DNA of 64,000 nt from Lepidonotus clava (lineage: Eukaryota > Annelida > Polychaeta > Phyllodocida > Polynoidae): the NCBI GenBank assembly GCA_936440205.1, contig OW387136.1, positions 35,433,427 through 35,497,426 of the forward strand. Reading direction: 5' to 3'. Each line of letters begins with the position of its first letter. The first letter of the stretch is position 1. Under the pieces are notes generated by a model. That model did not search any database. It was not told where the DNA came from and saw only the letters and a program-made list of their open reading frames with translations. Shown piece after piece: positions 52,801-58,905 of this stretch. A program made the translations under genes and the position numbers.

Positions 52801-55800
52801 CACAATTCTCAGGGAAATTATCCAATAAACTGCCATTTTCTCTTCACGTCTTCGCCGACGACGCTTTACAAAATACTGTTCAACTTTATATCTTTCTTTG
52901 TTCCAGGGCAGGTATCATTCTTCTAAAAATGTTGAAACGTTCCCATTATGCTAAAGACATGTTGTTTGACATGTTGTTTGACACTGCTGTTTGAATTTCC
53001 ATTTTGGGAACTGAATGGTGCGTTCTCAACTTCCCAGTTTGGATTTTGTCGGTGTCAAGCTCTTGCAAAGGTTTCATTATTCGAAATCTAAAACGACAGA
53101 CATCGTCTGATGTTTAAATCATGTTTAAGCATGAGCATAAGATCTTTACGTTCACTGGGCTGCCTAATTTTGTCGTGCTATTTTAACAAGCGCCTCTCAA
53201 TCCCAGATCAAATTGCACCAGTTTCCTAGCTCGGGAGATATGATAAGGGAGGCAGCCATGTTACTTCAGTAAATGAGAATTTGACAGGTTTGGAACCTTG
53301 AAGGGTTCATAACTCTCGACAGTCAATGCCTACAAACAAGGTATTGTTGACTAAATCACATTTGCGAAGCAGAATAGAAAATGTATGAAATTGATATGCT
53401 GGCCTATGCCAGAGACTAATGATCTGCCATATTCACGTCACGTGATGATGCTTGGGGGCCTTTCATTTAGTACGTACACACACTCTAAAAAAATCTCGGA
53501 CTCTACCCCCTTGATGCGTACACACTTAATGGAAGGCCCCTTATACATTCACATATACCCTCAAAGTGTCCTAACATTCCTTGAATCCTAATCTAAGTCA
53601 AGATGAATGTGTACCTTTTACAACCTTGCCAAGAATTTTACACCCTCAAAACTACCTACATTAAATTCTATAGTGAAACGGTCCAGCCTTCCGCTGCAGT
53701 CACTAAAGTGTAAAATGTCACTTATCCTTGCAAGTATAGGGGACTGCTGCCAAGTCCCTGAACATGAGACATTAGACCCTCGGTCTGGCATTGCCACAGC
53801 ACTCTGTGTAAATGTTCAGCACTATTCGGAGACTACTGCTCATGAGTGCCCACTTCCCCAGCCCTGCGCCACCTCCCCAGATGTTCTCCTAGGGTGCCTC
53901 ACAGATTGTGGTCTGTACCGGGCTAGATGAGCCGGCAGTAAGTAGAGGCGCTGGGTCTACTAAGTGGGGACGTATCTCCAGGCAAGTGTAGAACACTGGA
54001 ACCACTGCAGGCATGGAGAACTGCCATACCGCAGGAGGACTTTAACAGTAGCATAGATGTAAGGCTTGAAGTGTTTAATCAGGAAGAAGTAAGAACTAGC
54101 TGATTGGAAGTGACATCCATGCGCTCCAGCTATTCAAGCAGTTTCGTAGTATAGGATGTGTTGCAATGAAAGTTGTTTATTCTCTCAAGTTGTCGGTGAA
54201 ATCACAATGCCCCTGTGACCTATGGAAATTAGGATCATGCCTCATGGGTATTGCTTCTGATATGATCCAGTGCAGTAGGCCTATAGTGATAATAATAATA
54301 ATTGGAAATGATACAAGCCGATACGATTAGATGCACATGTTTACTGATCTAGGCTCATCTGCAGATCATCTCCAGGTTCAGAATCGAACTAAGGACATTT
54401 GAAATACAAAATGATGAGAAAAAACTGTAAACTGTTCTACTGTCTAGATCATCCAGACGAGAAAAGGCTCATAATGGAATAAGGGACCCTTGGATAAGAA
54501 CAACAGGGCTCATATTTTCGTAACTGATTTTAGTGATTAGGCTAATCAGGCAAAATGTAATTAGTGTCACATTATGTGTGATCCTGTCTGTCACCAAAAG
54601 AGGTGATGCTATTTCAAGGCAACATTGGAGAGGGATTGTTAGGTTATTTAATTTAAGTGACAGACTCAAGTAAGAACGAGGCACTAATAAAATTTCACCT
54701 GATTAAGCTAAGCACTTACGTCAGTTATGAAAATATGGCCCCAATTAGGGGCCTTCCAGTTAGTATGTATGCATCAAGGGGGAGGGGGAGGGGGATCCGA
54801 GATATTTGAAAAGGTGCGTACATTCAAGTACATATTCAACACGTATGTTTGCCTGAGTGGGGGTGGGGGCTCTGAGATTTTTGAAAACGTGTGTACGTAC
54901 TAAATGGAAGGCCCCATAATTAAGACTGGCCATATGGCACTAATAGACATTTTTTGCCCTTTTTAGTTCCTGCCCCTATACCCCAACCACAGACCGCCAG
55001 CTGGAGGTTCACACCGCAGACTGTGGGTGAGACCGCCGGCAGCTGGATCTGGGGGTTATATATAGGCACTCAACCCTGTCCCTTTAACCAGCTACTGCAA
55101 GAAACTATCGGACCACAATAAAAATTCCTAAACTTCTTTGGAGTGCTGACAGGAGAGGACTTTCTCCAAATGATTTACTAATTTGGTTTGAATTATAGCT
55201 AATGAAATTACCGAACTAGCTTTGGAGTGTTGAAAGAAGAGGACTTTCTCCCGACCTTTTGATTTGGTCAATTGGTTTGATTTTTCTAATGAAAAAAAAA
55301 CTTGTCCTTGTTATCCAACTTAATGATTTAATTATCAATTGACTGAAACGTTTGTTCTGATTAAAATGTTGACACGATTCCTTCAGTATTCGAATCCCCA
55401 AGACATTTTTCTGTTTTCAATATTCCAGCCTATAAGACTGCTTTTCACGGAGGATGGCACATTTTGTTGATTTTGCTAGAATGATTTTCTATATTTTGAT
55501 AGCCAGATCAAATTGAATCTAGCTGATTGAAGATTTGTCTCCTAACTTACCTATTCTAATCTATTTTGTACTGGAAGAAATGTGTGCTGCTGTTTATACC
55601 AGCCGTATATAAAACATATTAACGTATTATTTCTGATATCTAGCCTCTCTTACATTATCCAAATCAAAATTGGAACATTTAAGAGGACAGTGAATGCTAA
55701 TGAATAATGGCTGTAAAAAGAGAATATTCTTATCGAATATACAAAAAATCCAGATGATATATAATCTGAAATGTATTGATCTTTTGACATCCAATTGTCA

Positions 55801-58447
55801 TGGTATATGGCGTAAGGATACATATCACAAACGCCTCGTCCTACCGCAGTAATGATACATATTAATATAATAATTATTGTGTGTAATGTATCTATGTAAC
55901 TTTCGTGAAGTGTTCAAAGTGTAGTATAGTTTACCATCATCTGGTATGAGTGCTCCTGTTCATGTCATACTGACTTCAGGTTGTATGCGGGTTTTGTCGT
56001 CCAATAGTGTGGTATGGCCGGTGTAGGTCTAATGGATACTCTCTAAATGCGTACAGCTCACAATCACGCAACTACGAAATGGACGAGGGTTGCAAAACAC
56101 AACAGAAAACCAGAGCCTACTAAGCCACAACAACAATTTCTCCCGGTGCAAAAAGTGCAGAGAAATCAGTATTTGGCTGGAATTAGTTAAATAAAAGTTC
56201 ATAACATTACTTGTCAGGACATACTTCACTCTGTTAAGAATGAGTAATTTAAATCTGAAACTATCTGTTATTTATTGGTTCATTATGCATGTAGAATCAG
56301 GAGTAATAGGGGCAGGATAGCAAGTTCCAAAGTCCCTGTACATGTATATAAGCAATTTATGCACAGGCCTCTAAAAATATATTAATGAAGCACCACACCG
56401 TTCAAACCTTAGAGATGAAAACAGGGAAAAATCAAGTTATTTTTGGCAAAACACAGAAAGCACTGCTGGCAGAAAATATGCAAATGAGTGGAGGTCTCCT
56501 ACCTCAGGAGGTGGGAATCCTTCCTGGGGCGCCAGCTGTTGCTGGAGTCCCGGTAGTTTTTCTTCCACAGTGGTGCACACAACTTGTTGCCCATTGTGAG
56601 GCCAGGGGTACAGGCAAAAACACAAAGTCCTCTCTCAGAAGTTATATGGATCCACTCAGAAAGTCAACTCAAAGCTTGGCAACAATTAACTGAACTTACT
56701 GAATATGTAGACAAAGTTAACAGTGGTGCCTGCTTGTCTTTGGTGCTGGGTAATTGCAAATAATCCAACGGTATAAAAAGAGATCCACTTAAATTACATG
56801 CAAATTAGACTTTTAAATAATATATCAGCAAACGTAGAAGCATGTTAGACAACACTCTTCAAATTCAGACCGGTCCTTTCATTTTGTTCACACAAAGAGG
56901 GGGTCTACGCGGGGTAAACTCGCTAATCCTTCTATTCCAGAGTTTTGTTCTGTTCAGGCACAGTAGCAGATCCTCTCATCAAAAGGCAATCCAGGTATCA
57001 ACTGAACTGTCCATACCAATGCCCCCTCTGGTGAGGAGTTTTGGAACCAGTGCTAAGCTGCTTGTGGGCTTGTCCGTTGATCCCCTCACTATATGGGCAG
57101 GAGGTGGGCGAACGATGGACAGGAGGGAACTTTTGAGGTTACTAAAAGGATTCAATGAACAGGTTGAAGACGTGGAGGAGGGGAAGGAGTGACTGAGGCA
57201 GCACTAAGGCATGTTAACTGCTACCATTTTACTGGTGCCTTGAACAAAACTGGAACTAGTTCAATGTAGTGGTAGGCCATCTTCCTTGTCATTCCATTTG
57301 GGGTCTGCTTAAATGAACACCTTTCATACTGATCTTTCATTAGTCCAGATTTTCACAATTGGAATTTATTTACAAGCATCCATCATATAATTAAAATAGT
57401 TTAAAGAAAGTGCAATGGGGAGTTATTTGACTCATTCCTGGTATACAGAACTAGCTTGGTATTGAATGCATAATAACAGAAAGCCTGTATGATCACAAGC
57501 TACCTCTGACATGGGAATGGAAGTTGTGTATACCATCCATGGTGCAGCAAGGGCCTTGTCAAAAAAGCGTGCCGCGCTCTCCCCTGAACATGTATAAACC
57601 TGGTGTACTACCAGTGCCCTGGGCATCTGCCCAGCGAACAATCCCTGCCTTAGAATAAAGGCTATGTATAACCAATGACAAACTCATATGCTTTGTGGAA
57701 AATGCCCTGAATTGGAATAGGGGCTTGTCTAACTGCATTAACCACCTGTCATGGGGCTGCATGGGTATGAGCTCCGCTTGCACCTCCTTGTACAAGTCCT
57801 ACACTACTCGTGACATGGCCATCTACTGTTACCAGGTGCCTCGCCTTATGACAGATCTCATATATCACCCTACACTAACTGCGACATGGCCATCGAATGG
57901 TACCAGCTGCAGATGCCTTGTCTTGTGACAGGTTTCATATATCGTCCTACACTACCCACCACATGGCCATCAACTGGAACTAGATTTCTGATGTTTTTTG
58001 CAGGTCTCCTATGGAGTCCTAAACTACTCATGACATGGTGGTCTACTGGTACCAGATTCTTTGTATTGTCTCATAGAGAGTCCGAATCTACTCACGATAT
58101 GGCCATCTACTGGTACCAAGTTCCTTGTATTTTGACAGGTCTCATATAAAATCCTACACTACCTGCAGCGAGGCTATCTACTGGTACAGCACTGGTACCA
58201 GGTGCCTTGTCTTGTGACAGGTCTCATATATAGTCCTACAATAAATACGACATGGTCGTCAAATGGTACCAGGTACCTTGTCTTGTGCCAGGTCTCATAT
58301 ATAGTCCTACGCTACCCGTGACATAGCCATCAACCTGCGAGCAGCTCAGTCCTACCTGAGTAGGTGCGAGTCCTTCTTCGGGGCCCAGGGGTGGTGCTCA
58401 TCGCGGTAGTTCTTTTTCATCAGCGGGGCACACAGTTTGTTGCCCAT
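20940..58447 (-). CDS. sif: still life/TIAM-family Rac guanine-nucleotide exchange factor, N-terminal part (spliced, 3' end outside window)
   Basis: Eight exons on the minus strand, two of them alternative first exons, join in consistent phase into about 733 residues. The N-terminus MGNKLCAPL, the LWAEIF start of an EVH1/WH1 domain, the CIQDSPE stretch, FVHWKD and WGLNF, and a basic S-P-rich linker follow Drosophila Still life in the same order, as I recall that protein. Family members activate Rac at the membrane through DH-PH domains and act in synapse and actin organisation. The PH, Ras-binding, PDZ and DH-PH domains are not visible; the last exon ends at a good GTGAGT donor, so they should lie beyond coordinate 1. 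Family assignment is strong. The exact isoform set is inferred. Confidence 0.93.
21946..22182 (-). repeat. coding tandem array of IYQ(T/S)R motifs inside sif exon 7
   Basis: Seven motifs DPIYQTR, ESIYQSR, EPIYQTR (three times), EAIYQTR and ESIYQTR are spaced 10 to 16 residues apart by Gln/Ala/Lys-rich spacers such as TQAK. The regular short-spaced copies indicate internal tandem duplication. Acidic residue, two residues, Tyr is a common tyrosine-kinase context, so this may be a phosphotyrosine docking array; that is inference. Confidence 0.9.
22985..23036. repeat. dispersed short repeat, second copy at 608-660
   Basis: CAATTATCCCTACCACGGAT followed by AGC, TATTTTA and ACCTGCAGGYTA occurs both here and near 608-660. 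It is probably the fossil of a small interspersed or foldback element; the ends are not clear. Confidence 0.5.
23365..23551 (-). CDS. sif: sif exon 6, Pro/Ser linker
   Basis: Sixty-two codons plus one base, from RVRGNKKTPSNPTSP to DSQSAQSGYS. The opening basic run followed by TP-x-SP resembles the KVKAKRKPLSTPASP part of Still life. Then come AISTPEELALNHD and QGFIYLQEAHTPTS, which I do not recognise as a domain. The acceptor is CTGCAG|AGG. The donor is AGCG|GTACGC, a GTACGC rather than GTRAGT donor but in the right phase (one base left, completed by GT of the next exon to give Gly). The alternative donors nearby do not keep the phase. An open frame continues into the intron beyond the donor. 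Confidence 0.87.
23640..24400. repeat. diverged tandem duplication in a sif intron
   Basis: Blocks containing TTGCCCCTGGTTTTCAGAT (near 23750 and 24025), and blocks containing GAATTCCCAATA/GAATTTCAAATA, TTGTGATRARGGGATTTAA and GTGAGGRAATAGAAGA (near 23820-23945 and 24120-24345), repeat in order with substantial divergence. They lie upstream of exon 6 in the transcript. Nothing coding is seen. Confidence 0.6.
26008..26076 (-). CDS. sif: sif exon 5, basic Ser-rich linker
   Basis: Twenty-three codons, phase 0 at both ends, start SPAAHKLARKATSSGSLRLS and end PPK. They align with the Still life segment that follows its WH1 domain (SPSFKFSRKASSSYSLKL). The acceptor is TTGTACAG|AGC and the donor CCCAAG|GTACAT. 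Its open frame is too short to stand out alone; homology and matching phases on both sides support it. A MITE with a second MITE nested inside begins about 70 bp upstream of the acceptor. Confidence 0.92.
26146..26586. mobile_element. MITE with CAGGGGTGGAT termini, host of a nested MITE
   Basis: CAGGGGTGGATCCAGG at the left opposes AAATCCTTTATCCACCCCTG at the right. Its own sequence is only about 160 bp; the middle is occupied by the element at 26264-26540. A C-run next to the right end parallels the G-run in the CAGTGGCG MITE at 17.7 kb. Confidence 0.7.
26264..26540. mobile_element. MITE with TATAGACGTTGTGCAGATG ends (family copy 2), nested
   Basis: The left terminus TATAGACGTTGTGCAGATGA and right terminus ACCACGTCTGCACAAGGTCT are inverted matches, followed by ATAT. 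It aligns along its length with 20614-20886. It carries a perfect TGACGTCA (CRE-like) octamer next to its left end. Confidence 0.8.
26588..26700. repeat. short tandem repeat, unit about 34 bp
   Basis: About three copies of a unit containing AACAGTGACAGAGGGCAGTG followed by TCACAAGCCTA. Confidence 0.85.
28344..28406 (-). CDS. sif: sif exon 4, small in-frame basic cassette
   Basis: Sixty-three bases in phase 0 at both ends encode IIMPKLWRKGSFASLRESIR plus Lys. The acceptor is CCCGACAG|ATC and the donor AAG|GTCAGT. From memory, the Drosophila protein passes directly from the Cys-Cys at the end of WH1 to the SPSFKFSRKA stretch, so this exon appears to be an insertion relative to it. Since its length is a multiple of three, it can be skipped without changing frame. 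The content is strongly basic with an R-K-G-S site that could be a kinase target. The internal ATG might also serve as an alternative start. Whether it is constitutive cannot be told from DNA. Confidence 0.75.
29165..30600. repeat. diverged intronic duplication, period about 1.05 kb
   Basis: The order TTCTATATCC-CAAGT, ATTGTGATTTCTYAAATTTTAT, CAGGTTTGSCAGCCAAT, ACAACTGTCTTCAGKGAA, AAGCATGGAGGCAATTT and AATGTTGGTGT-AACTGGGAT appears once around 29220-29460 and again around 30265-30600. Both copies lie within the sif intron between exons 3 and 4. No open frame is shared. Confidence 0.65.
31833..32052. mobile_element. near-perfect foldback MITE (109-bp arms, 2-bp loop)
   Basis: The sequence from CACTAAAGCCCCATACCCAC is mirrored by its complement around a two-base centre at 31942-31943. 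Only a few mismatches near the tips (for example TAGTCGATTTT against TAGGCGATTTT) break symmetry, so it is probably recent or maintained by conversion. It is non-coding. The tips match the element at 33763-33989. Confidence 0.9.
33763..33989. mobile_element. MITE sharing CCATACCCACTA tips with the foldback at 31.8 kb
   Basis: The left end CTTAAGCACCATACCCACTA then AGCGATTTTAC faces a right end that reads CTAAAGCGTCATACCCACTA on the other strand. The interior differs from the 31.8-kb foldback and contains its own CGGCCAATTC inverted repeats. Confidence 0.8.
35047..35126. repeat. poly(C) run followed by (TA)n
   Basis: A run of about 18 C residues is followed 25 bases later by an alternating TA tract of about 38 bases interrupted by AATTA. 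Confidence 0.95.
35420..35541 (-). CDS. sif: sif exon 3, second part of EVH1/WH1 domain
   Basis: The first two bases complete the Gly codon left by exon 2, and forty codons follow, from TKITQASECF to RRFRDCCM. FVHWKD and WGLNF followed by a DARRF helix match the diagnostic C-terminal WH1 signature (F-x-x-W-x-D, then GLNF). The acceptor is CCGTACAG|GT and the donor ATG|GTAGGTG, ending in phase 0. A young LTR element sits in the preceding intron, its low end about 400 bp from this exon's acceptor. Poly(G) and T-rich runs lie in between. Confidence 0.95.
35935..36117 (-). repeat. LTR (3' LTR in element orientation)
   Basis: 183 bp, TG...CA, identical to the repeat at 41666-41848. The polypurine tract lies directly inside it, and about 150 bp further in there are two AGGAGGGCCCCYTCCAT-type blocks. 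Confidence 0.93.
36440..38242 (-). CDS. LTR-element second open stretch, Pro/Gln-rich repeats, no known domain
   Basis: About 600 codons with repeated LLNRGRPPD and FGP-(E/A)-QQAP blocks and later pairs built on PVLL-QLPG, all low-complexity. No protease, polymerase or integrase signature is seen. It lies just downstream of the gag-like stretch and may be its continuation or a spacer without function. It is an element part, not a host gene. Confidence 0.4.
   Translation of the reverse strand: MSHFGPAIQQALPMEQMPQDLKAAEIKKTGEARARPTMNAVRGAGKRDQSPPLLNRGRPPDRVSHLGPEIQQAPWRPLITSRSRDQPSCPGRDRPLDQAPSLEQSLDQVSYFGPEFEQAPPMDQKSQDPVAVQNKKTGEIPACLTVTAVGGARKGDLSPTLLNRGCPPDQAQPMNWGSRNLANAQDKKIGEVPAHLPANTDQSPTPLNQEHRPDWTSHLGQEVPSQLNENHFLEQAPRLDQETRQESFGLEQEEEHPLASAPYFGQSPQQVTNATGKKASQDKKTRRFTAQPLVNTAGDAAHWEDQDVKPLSTARGGQIRSFTCSLRVAMPPGLRESDVTRPPSNVAGLIAQGGAPVLLPQLPGKQLPLADLDPDNNQPPTSARLPINITGLMGKGGTPVLLLQLPGDQSALTSWDPDKNQPPAPARGLQVTFGDDRSRRVQWGYPATTPEPERAEEENRMVSIEGTTLPSKTAHSPGAEANVQRPLESGRVPPRKQKLVPTTKAHPPSAKAPKPMSSTSGEFLRADRHPGLDRVVQSLELGKLPLETNSPYFCPGGVLSNQHGLTSIRLVTGRIGELQGIPRSLDLEISPGNARKFFGL
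38305..40440 (-). CDS. LTR-element gag-like protein with helix-hairpin-helix
   Basis: An open stretch of up to 711 codons inside the LTR element. The N-terminal part is extended; the first conserved-looking block is FNINTASLTKLETLPGIGLS at about residues 64-83, a ComEA-type helix-hairpin-helix of a kind that usually binds DNA. Two copies of a helical motif follow (LLKEAFLDNKIDTGRYDL and LLTDAFTARKMDMGLYDL, about residues 115-180). A charged coiled region comes next, then several imperfect repeats built on VRRSQGSPWEH, and a zinc-knuckle-like stretch near the C-terminus. This order (structured N-terminus, disordered middle, zinc-knuckle end) is gag-like, but no capsid fold can be asserted. An ATG near residue 54 may be the real start. 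Confidence 0.6.
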   Translation of the reverse strand: MKISRGFIQVLLVSTLQIRLILQNSRQIKSSCESVHYACEEDIHPRLIALHHIMACYMEADTPFNINTASLTKLETLPGIGLSQAKAIWKVFHDYGPVKSLNQVAAHLDPAVMQLLKEAFLDNKIDTGRYDLHQQEMVRKRAAIENLRQRQYAAIKLKLLTDAFTARKMDMGLYDLYQQEARSLRSIIHNSEQKQADKGKEPQNRQPQEHGNSLQSERADEVSCESRDREDHIGQEVSDWTPVEKSPTLLEMIEQWASTRLEEPLSTVEVPVIPPPAQQQRITHHIPPIEPSSTEKEQPMLPPESTISESGYGSERSEEEETSKHPESELERLECQAREAEEGAQHWNQEAEERASKWREAHSNVRGGRSGRGGRQGCQAELEERSGSSGWPAPQWHSTPQWKGSVWDNLHIPHQHTRGEEYRGQGGSYSPEPSRPWDVRRSPGSPWEHRDEGKYETPRHHSKDVRRSQGSLWEQEDGHRSDFSRHEEWYNRQISEQPPREQGRQDSRDVLRSQGSPWEHQGEGQSKGSPWEHQGKGQDETPLRRSKEIRRSQCSSWEHEGRGHNDVSWHEEWHDRQFSEQPPREHGSQDSQDVRRSQTSPWKHEDKGQYGSPVSFITGNPISGKPSSIVRLESDPLQGLGKQVEKAVETDVGATMDKKQATVRRPVKSPSPYLNRSRSQYVNCQELGHFLRGCPNLKCKLVGAEITASEN
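40375..40870 (-). repeat. tandem repeats in the leader of the LTR element
   Basis: Three units of 137-138 bp are marked by AACTTGAATGAATCCCCGAC at 40411, 40548 and 40686. They are followed by about three 47-bp units containing CCTTGGATACCGGAACAAAT. They lie between the primer-binding site and the gag-like region. Confidence 0.9.
41666..41848 (-). repeat. LTR (5' LTR in element orientation)
   Basis: 183 bp, identical to 35935-36117. The primer-binding site complementary to a tRNA 3' end lies directly inside it, and a (TA)n tract lies outside. Confidence 0.93.
41849..41945. repeat. (TA)n / TACACA microsatellite, insertion site of the LTR element
   Basis: Alternating TA with ACACAT interruptions. 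The matching TATATA outside the other LTR shows this tract was split by the insertion. Confidence 0.9.
42316..42500. mobile_element. MITE with TATGGCAAGCC termini
   Basis: TATGGCAAGCCAAATGGGTA at the left and TACCCATTTGGCTTGCCATA at the right are perfect inverted repeats. Inside are several GGGAAAAC/GTTTTCCC inversions, so most of the 185 bp can pair with itself. Flanks both read close to ACGTA. Confidence 0.88.
42554..42770. mobile_element. MITE with CTTAAAGGCCCATTCGCCCTGG termini
   Basis: CTTAAAGGCCCATTCGCCCT opposes AGGGCGAATGGGGCTTAAG. The interior repeats CATTACGATTTGAGATC in inverted form as GATCGCAATG. It is non-coding, 217 bp. Confidence 0.85.
42771..44837 (-). other. sif intron, part 5' of the LTR element
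   Basis: AT-rich sequence without recognisable gene. The 139-codon open frame at 42952-43371 has no recognisable domain and looks like chance. Confidence 0.6.
44838..45019 (-). CDS. sif: sif exon 2, first part of EVH1/WH1 domain
   Basis: Sixty complete codons run from LWAEIF to RLIQP, with one base at each end shared with neighbouring codons. The stretch contains VPVNITCIQDSPE and FQITAYN, the strongest match to Still life. This is the N-terminal half of an EVH1/WH1-like fold, which in other proteins binds proline-rich or phosphoinositide partners. Acceptor CCCCAAG|G follows a C-rich tract, and the donor is CCCG|GTAGGT. The open frame read by eye overshoots the donor into the intron. The first introns leading here are 11.5 kb (from 1a) or 13.3 kb (from 1b). 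Confidence 0.95.
46734..46824. repeat. (CA)n microsatellite, about 45 units
   Basis: A pure AC/CA tract over 91 bp. The Val-Cys open frame on the minus strand is repeat-encoded. Confidence 0.98.
47157..48545 (-). mobile_element. Penelope-like retroelement, 5'-truncated copy (GIY-YIG part and 3' tail)
   Basis: The 15-bp sequence GTCATATGGATAGTA stands at both edges (47142-47156 and 48546-48560) and is the target-site duplication. The element keeps only the C-terminal coding part and about 600 bp of 3' sequence; the reverse transcriptase is absent. The element-coded frame begins at RRGYPKSLVQKAI, exactly where the family is conserved, and upstream codons belong to the minisatellite. Truncation at the 5' end is usual for target-primed insertion. 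Confidence 0.9.
47787..48545 (-). pseudogene. C-terminal fragment of Penelope-like protein with GIY-YIG endonuclease
   Basis: About 250 codons of the element remain open. They hold RRGYPKSLVQKAIDRVKALD, then a Cys cluster (GHPC-N-RPSTCRYC), then the GIY-YIG core as LVYLITCNHCGIQYVGQTKN with a following R-FQGH. In the family this domain nicks target DNA to prime reverse transcription. The RT that must precede it is missing, so this copy cannot move by itself. It ends near LGLNLMD. A second short open stretch at 47282-47566 (AHTFAPDDP) is 3' tail sequence. Confidence 0.88.
49135..49602. repeat. 468-bp TIR-bounded unit, left copy
   Basis: Perfect 23-bp terminal inverted repeats, non-coding interior, identical to the right copy down to the T-run near 49540-49547. 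Confidence 0.92.
50475..50942. repeat. 468-bp TIR-bounded unit, right copy
   Basis: Same as the left copy at an offset of 1340 bp. Flanks are CTT at the left and AGCAGAG at the right. Confidence 0.92.
51596..51627. repeat. palindromic (AT)n tract
   Basis: ATGCATATAT...ATATATGCAT is self-complementary over about 32 bp and lies in the 11.5-kb sif intron. Confidence 0.9.
53455..53540. mobile_element. small MITE with GGGGCCTTYCATTTAGTACGTAC ends (copy 1)
   Basis: GGGGCCTTTCATTTAGTACG opposes CGTACACACTTAATGGAAGG plus CCCC. About 86 bp, related to 54748-54915. Confidence 0.75.
54748..54915. mobile_element. small MITE with GGGGCCTTCCAGTTAGTATGTAC ends (copy 2)
   Basis: GGGGCCTTCCAGTTAGTATG opposes GTACGTACTAAATGGAAGGC plus CCC. 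GAGATATTTGAAAAGGTGCG and GAGATTTTTGAAAACGTGTG repeat directly inside, so it looks like a tandemly extended form of copy 1. Confidence 0.8.
56503..56594 (-). CDS. sif: sif alternative first coding exon 1a
   Basis: This is a second exon with the same architecture as the one 1.85 kb upstream: 92 coding bases, the same MGNKLCAPL start, the same KDSHLL end and the same AG|GTAGGA donor phase. It encodes MGNKLCAPLWKKNYRDSSNS followed by WRPRKDSHLL. Its 31-residue product differs from exon 1b at seven positions, mostly in the middle (SSNS against EHHP). At identical residues about 13 of 24 codons differ synonymously, so both copies are old and kept by selection. The ATG context is good (A at -3, G at +4). 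No clear upstream acceptor is seen, so this could be a true promoter-proximal exon. The two should be mutually exclusive, because both carry a start and the same donor phase. Confidence 0.9.
57790..58340 (-). repeat. degenerate minisatellite between the two sif first exons, unit about 75 bp
   Basis: Around seven units contain CTACACTACYCRYGACATGG, CCATCTACTGGTACCAGGTG and CCTTGTCTTGTGACAGGTCT followed by CATATATAGTC. The array ends about 15 bp from the donor of exon 1b. It would be transcribed only from the upstream first exon. Confidence 0.88.
58356..58447 (-). CDS. sif: sif alternative first coding exon 1b
   Basis: The exon encodes MGNKLCAPLMKKNYRDEHHP followed by WAPKKDSHLL and two bases of an Arg codon, 92 coding bases in all. 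Gly2 and the small residue at position 6 (Cys) fit an N-myristoylation signal, and Cys6 could also be palmitoylated, so the product is probably membrane-anchored. The start context CACCATGG is strong. The donor is AG|GTAGGA, and the leftover AG joins the G that opens the EVH1 exon to make Arg. Upstream a T-rich TTTTGCAG acceptor at about 58576 suggests a preceding 5' UTR exon. That would give about 128 bases of leader with two upstream ATGs. Confidence 0.9.
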
Positions 58448-58679
58448 GGTGAGGCCGAGACATGGCCTAGTGCCTCAGCCCACACCAACCGCTCTCCTGT
58501 CCCAAACTGTCGGGGCTATAAGGTATCCATTGCGTCCTCCTCGGAGCGGGGTCAAGTGGCCAGAGTGGTCAGCGTCTGCAAAATAATAAAATGCAATAAT
58601 AGTTATTATAAATTTATGATGAATGAATGACATTACAAATTCACGTAATAATTATGAAAATGTTATTAAAACACTATTT

Positions 58680-58905
58680 TTTGGTGAGGTTAGTATAAAA
58701 CCAAAACAGAACATTATAAGAACATAATAGTTTAGCTTGAAGAATGTAACAAGAATGTTGTAATAATGTCACAGTGCAACTTCATGGCAGTACATTGCAG
58801 TTAGGTAATTGGGAGTCATCAAAAGAATGTAACAAGAACCAAATACAGAACAAACCAGAACGTTGCTGCAATGTTATAATAACATTGCATCCTTGGCTGG
58901 GATGA
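58680..58905. mobile_element. MITE-like copy rich in AACGTTATAATAAC, right end CTTGGCTGGGA
   Basis: ATGTCACAGTGCAACTTC, ATGTTATAATAACATTGCAT and a CTTGGCTGG end are shared with 60293-60632. The left border is unclear, so this copy is probably truncated or diverged. Confidence 0.55.

Larger units (their letters stand above)
50943..56502 (-). other. sif first intron, low-feature part
   Basis: Contains the two small MITEs at 53.5 and 54.8 kb, an AT palindrome at 51.6 kb and scattered TAGGCCTATA motifs. No coding exon or RNA gene was recognised. Confidence 0.6.
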
